64,000 bases of DNA from Bathymodiolus brooksi (Eukaryota > Mollusca > Bivalvia > Mytilida > Modiolidae), in contig OY804579.1 of assembly GCA_963680875.1 (NCBI GenBank), positions 77,923,095-77,987,094 of the forward strand. The letters run 5' to 3'. The notes below the pieces were generated by a model. It was given only the letters and a program-made list of their open reading frames with translations, had not been told where the DNA came from and made no database searches. Positions 55,701 through 61,700 of the stretch are shown one piece after another; within the stretch, counting starts at the first letter, position 1, and each line of letters begins with the position of its first letter. Both the position numbers and the translations under genes were made by a program.

Positions 55701-58700
55701 TTGAATGGTTAATACAACAATAAACCACAAAGCATAAAAGAAAATGATAAACAAGAACAAACATTCAGACACAAATTAATGATTGACATAAAAACGTGAA
55801 GTGATATTGGCTCGTTTTCTCAAATTAGTAAGCTCTTGTCTGAGGTATTATTATTCCAGTTGATTTATTGTGATCAATACTATATATTTTTTTATATTGC
55901 AGATACAATTAACTGGTGACAGATCACAGACTTATGCTTTAAAATGTTTAAAAAAGAAACATATTGTTGATACACGACAACAAGAACATATATACTCTGA
56001 GAAAAAAATCATGATGGATTCTCGATCACCTTTTATAGCTAGGTACTTATTTTAATATATACCCAATATATAAATTCATATACCTAATTTTTTGTCAGTG
56101 GCTTGAGGCGGGTCGGTGGTTTTCTCCATCAATAAAACTGACCGTCACGATATATGAAATATTGTTGAAAGTGGCGTTAAACGCCATAACCCTAACCTTA
56201 ACCCTAACACATATTTGACTTGAAAATTAATATATTGCACTTTCTTTGAACATGTGCTGTCACACTAGAATATATACTATACATATGTAAAATCTGCAGT
56301 CTGCAATGGAACAGATTCACTATATTTGCGATATTGAATATCGTTACATTAATATTGAATAACGTTACATTAATATTGAATGCTGTTACATTAATATTGA
56401 ATACCGTTACATTAATATTGAATATCGTTACATTAATATTGAATATCATTACATTAATATTGAATATTGTTACATTAATCTTGAATATCGTTACATTAAT
56501 ATTGAATATTGTTACATTAATCCTGAATATCGTTACATTAATATTGAATATCGTTACCTTTAACTTGAATATCATTACATTAATATTGAATATCGTTACA
56601 TTAATATTGAATATCGTTACATTAATCTTGAATATCATTACATTAATATTGAATATTGTTACGTTAATCTTGAATATCGTTACATTAATTTTGAATATCG
56701 TTACCTTATCTTGAATATCGCTACATTAATATTGAATATCGCAACATTAATCTTGAATATCGTTACATTAATCTTGATTATTATACTTGTGTAAGTTTCT
56801 GTAGTAATATTTGGTACTGTAATATTTTGGCATATTACCTGGACAATTAAACACTCATTATAATAATGACATTAATGTGGTCTTGTCCAGGTAATATGCC
56901 AAAATATTACCCAGGTCTGAGAGATATATTACCCTCCCCTTCGGTCAGGTAATATGTCTCTCAGACTTGGGTAATATTTTGACATATTACCTGAACAAGA
57001 CCACATTATTATATAAATATCGTTACATTAATATTGAATATTGTTAAATTAATCTTGAATATCGTTACATTTATCTTGAATATGGTTACATTAATATTGA
57101 ATATTGTTGAATTAATCTTGAATATCGTTACATTAATATTGAATATTGTTACATTAATCTTGAATATCGTTACATTAATATTGAATATTTTTACATTAAT
57201 ATTGAATATTGTTACATTAATCGTATTTGTATTTGGTGTTAGAACCTGGGAATATAACATGATGTGTAAAGGATAGTGTTGTTCTAAACGACTGTTCGTA
57301 TTGTAGATTGTATAAATCTTCTATAGATGACCAATCGTATTGTAGATTGTATAAATCTTCTATAGATGACCAATCATATTGTAGATTGTATAAATCTTCT
57401 ATAGATGATCATTGGTGTATTTGTAGGTTGTATAGAACTTTTAAAGATGTAAAATATGTTTATCTGTTAATGGAAGTGTGCCTTGGAGGGGAACTATGGA
57501 CAATACTCAGAGATAGGTAAATATTACTTACTACTAGTGATATGTATATTTTATATGTTGTCGCTGCAGTCTTATAGAAATACAACTTATTGAATATGTA
57601 TATACAGTGGAACCTGTCTTAGCCGACACACCAAGGAATCAGGGAAATGTGTCAGATTGCACAGGATGTTGGAATACTCAGGTTTTATTTTAGTTAACAG
57701 AAATACTTTGAAACCATAAATTTTTGTCAGATATCACAGGATGTCGGAAAACTCAGGTGTCTGATTGCACAAGTTCCACTTTAATACCTTCAGTATTTCA
57801 TTCTTCCATGTATCATGTAAAGCTTTATGAATTCGGGATAAATCGTTCAAAATATAAGATACATTTATGTTTTTGTTTGTTTTGGGTCATATTAAATAGC
57901 GCATGACTTTAGCAGTATTTATATACACATACAATTACGTATGATAAATATTTAAATGTGTGAATGTATATGTATATGTACAATGAGAACTCTTATGCAT
58001 TATAGAGATTACACAAATTAAAAGGAGTATGTGACAGAACACCATTGGTTGGTGGTACTTTTTTACATTATAGTCGGGCATAGGCATTCAATGATTACTA
58101 AACTCATATCATATAAAATGTGTAAGATGACCACCAGAAGATAGTAGAGCAGTGATATTTACTGCCAGCTGATAGATAGGAGTATACATGAAGAATCGAA
58201 TTCATAGTCCGTCCATCATGTCTTTAATTTACATAAAAAGGAACAAAACATTAAACATTGTCACTCATTTATAGCTGCTGCAAGCTTTCTAACGTGCACG
58301 GCGTGTGACATTCTCCAAAGTGTACCTGTTTATATCTCATGCTTACGACTGTTTGTGTATTGAATTTGCATCTGTTGGATTGATCTGAGTTCTAATGCTA
58401 TGCCCCACCCCTTGATCCTGGCGGTTCAGTAAGAACAGTTTGAAGATACCAGAGGTAATCAGAACCCACATATCTAAGGACAGACAATGCAATGGCCAAG
58501 ATACCAGAGGTAATCAGAACCCACATATCTAAAGACAGACAATGCAATGGCCAAGATACCAGAGGTAATCAGAACCCACATATCTAAAGACAGACAATGC
58601 AATGGCCAAAATACCAGAGGTAATCAGAACCCACATATCTAAAGACAGACAATGCAATGGCCAAGATACCAGAGGTAATCAGAACCCACATATCTAAGGA

Positions 58701-61700
58701 CAGACAATGCAATGGCCAAGATACCAGAGGTAATCAGAACCCACATATCTAAGGACAGACAATGCAATGGTCAAGATACCAGAGGTAATCAGAACCCACA
58801 TATCTAAAGATAGACAATGCAATGGCCAAGATACCAGAGGTAATCAGAACCCACATATCTAAGGACAGATAATGCAATGGCCAAGATACCAGAGGTAATC
58901 AGAACCCACATATCTAAGGACAGACAATGCAATGGCCAAGATACCAGAGGTAATCAGAACCCACATATCTAAAGACAGACAATGCAATGGCCAAGATACC
59001 AGAGGTAATCAGAACCCACATATCTAAGGACAGACAATGCAATGGTCAAGATACCAGAGGTAATCAGAACCCACATATCTAAAGATAGACAATGCAATGG
59101 CCAAGATACCAGAGGTAATCAGAACCCACATATCTAAGGACAGATAATGCAATGGCCAAGATACCAGAGGTAATCAGAACCCACATATCTAAGGACAGAC
59201 AATGCAATGGCCAAGATACCAGAGGTAATCAGAACCCACATATCTAAAGACAGACAATGCAATGGCCAAGATACCAGAGGTAATCAGAACCCACATATCT
59301 AAGGACAGACAATGCAATGGTCAAGATACCAGAGGTAATCAGAACCCATATATCTAAGGACAGACAATGCAATGGCCAAGATACCAGAGGTAATCAGAAC
59401 CCACATATCTAAGGACGATACCAGAGGTAATCAGAACCCACATATCTAAGGACAGACAATGCAATGGCCAAGATACCAGAGGTAATCAGAACCCACATAT
59501 CTAAGGACAGACAATGCAATGGCCAAGATACCAGAGGTAATCAGAACCCACATATCTAAAGATAGACAATGCAATGGCCAAGATACCAGAGGTAATCAGA
59601 ACCCACATATCTAAGGACAGATAATGCAATGGCCAAGATACCAGAGGTAATCAGAACCCACATATCTAAGGACAGACAATGCAATGGCCAAGATACCAGA
59701 GGTAATCAGAACCCACATATCTAAGGACAGACAATGCAATGGCCAAGATACCAGAGGTAATCAGAACCCACATATCTAAGGACGATACCAGAGGTAATCA
59801 GAACCCGCATATCTAAGGACAGACAATGCAATGGCCAAAAAAAGTAATCAGAACCCGCACATCTAAGGACAGACAATGCAATGGCCAAGATACCAGAGGT
59901 AATCAGAACCCATATATCTAAGGACAGACAATGCAATGGCCAAGATACCAGAGGTAATCAGAACCCACATATCTAAGGACGATACCAGAGGTAATCAGAA
60001 CCCACATATCTAAAGACAGACAATGCAATGGCCAAGATACCACAGGTAATCAGAACCCAGATATCTAAGGACACACAATGCAATGGCCAAGATACCAGAG
60101 GTAATCAGAACCCACATATCTTAAGGACAGACAATGCAATGGCCAAGATACCAGAGGTAATCAGAACCCACATATCTAAGGACAGACAATGCAATGGTCA
60201 AGATACCAGAGGTAATCAGAACCCACATATCTAAAGATAGACAATGCAATGGCCAAGATACCAGAGATAATCAGAACCCACATATCTAAAGACAGACAAT
60301 GCAATGGCCAAGATACCAGAGGTAATCAGAACCCACATATCTAAGGACAGACAATGCAATGGCCAAGATACCACAGGTAATCAGAACCCACATATCTAAG
60401 GACAGACAATGCAATGGCCAAGATACCAGAGGTAATCAGAACCCACATATCTAAGGACACACAATGCAATGGCCAAGATACCAGAGGTAATCAGAACCCA
60501 CATATCTTAAGGACAGACAATGCAATGGCCAAGATACCAGAGGTAATCAGAACCCACATATCTAAGGACAGACAATGCAATGGTCAAGATACCAGAGGTA
60601 ATCAGAACCCACATATCTAAAGATAGACAATGCAATGGCCAAGATACCAGAGGTAATCAGAACCCACATATCTAAGGACAGATAATGCAATGGCCAAGAT
60701 ACCAGAGGTAATCAGAACCCACATATCTGAGGACAGACAATGCTATGGCCAAGATACCAGAGGTAATCAGAACCCACATATCTAAGGACAGACAATGCAA
60801 TGGCCAAGATACCAGAGGTAATCAGAACCCACATATCTAAGGACAGACAATGCAATGGCCAAGATACCAGAGGTAATCAGAACTCACATATCTAAGGACG
60901 ATACCAGAGGTAATCAGAACCCACATATCTAAGGACGATACCAGAGGTAATCAGAACCCACATATCTAAAGACAGACAATGCAATGGCCAAGATACCAGA
61001 GGTAATCAGAACCCACATATCTAAGGACAGACAATGCAATGGCCAAGATACCAGAGGTAATCAGAACCCACATATCTAATGACAGACAATGCAATGGTCA
61101 AGATACCAGAGGTAATCAGAACCCACATATCTAAGGACAGACAATGCAATGGTCAAGATACCAGAGGTAATCAGAACCCACATATCTAAGGACAGACAAT
61201 GCAATGGCCAAGATACCACAGGTAATCAGAACCCACATATCTAAGGACGATACCAGAGGTAATCAGAACCCACATATCTAAGGACGATACCAGAGGTAAT
61301 CAGAACCCACATATCTAAGGACGATACCAGAGGTAATCAGAACCCACATATCTAAAGATAGACAATGCAATGGCCAAGATACCAGAGGTAATCAGAACCC
61401 ACATATCTAAAGATAGACAATGCAATGGCCAAGATACCAGAGGTAATCAGAACCCACATATCTAAGGACGATACCAGAGGTAATCAGAACCCACATATCT
61501 AAAGACAGACAATGCAATGGCCAAGATACCAGAGGTAATCAGAACCCACATATCTAAGGACAGACAATGCAATGGTCAAGATACCAGAGGTAATCAGAAC
61601 CCACATATCTAAGGACAGACAATGCAATGGCCAAAAGATCCACAAAACACTACAAAGAATACAAAAGATTGATCAACATGTATTCCACTAACTACTGAAG

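Noticed and set aside
56204..57276. Long frames of INVTIFN or NIVTLIL heptads on both strands
   Set aside because: Product of a 21-bp minisatellite, whose length is a multiple of three, so any stop-free unit stays open.
60028..60620. Two identical 68-residue frames ([15 protein letters not shown]...)
   Set aside because: Come from the 55-bp array at a 386-bp offset; open only where one-base changes restore the frame.
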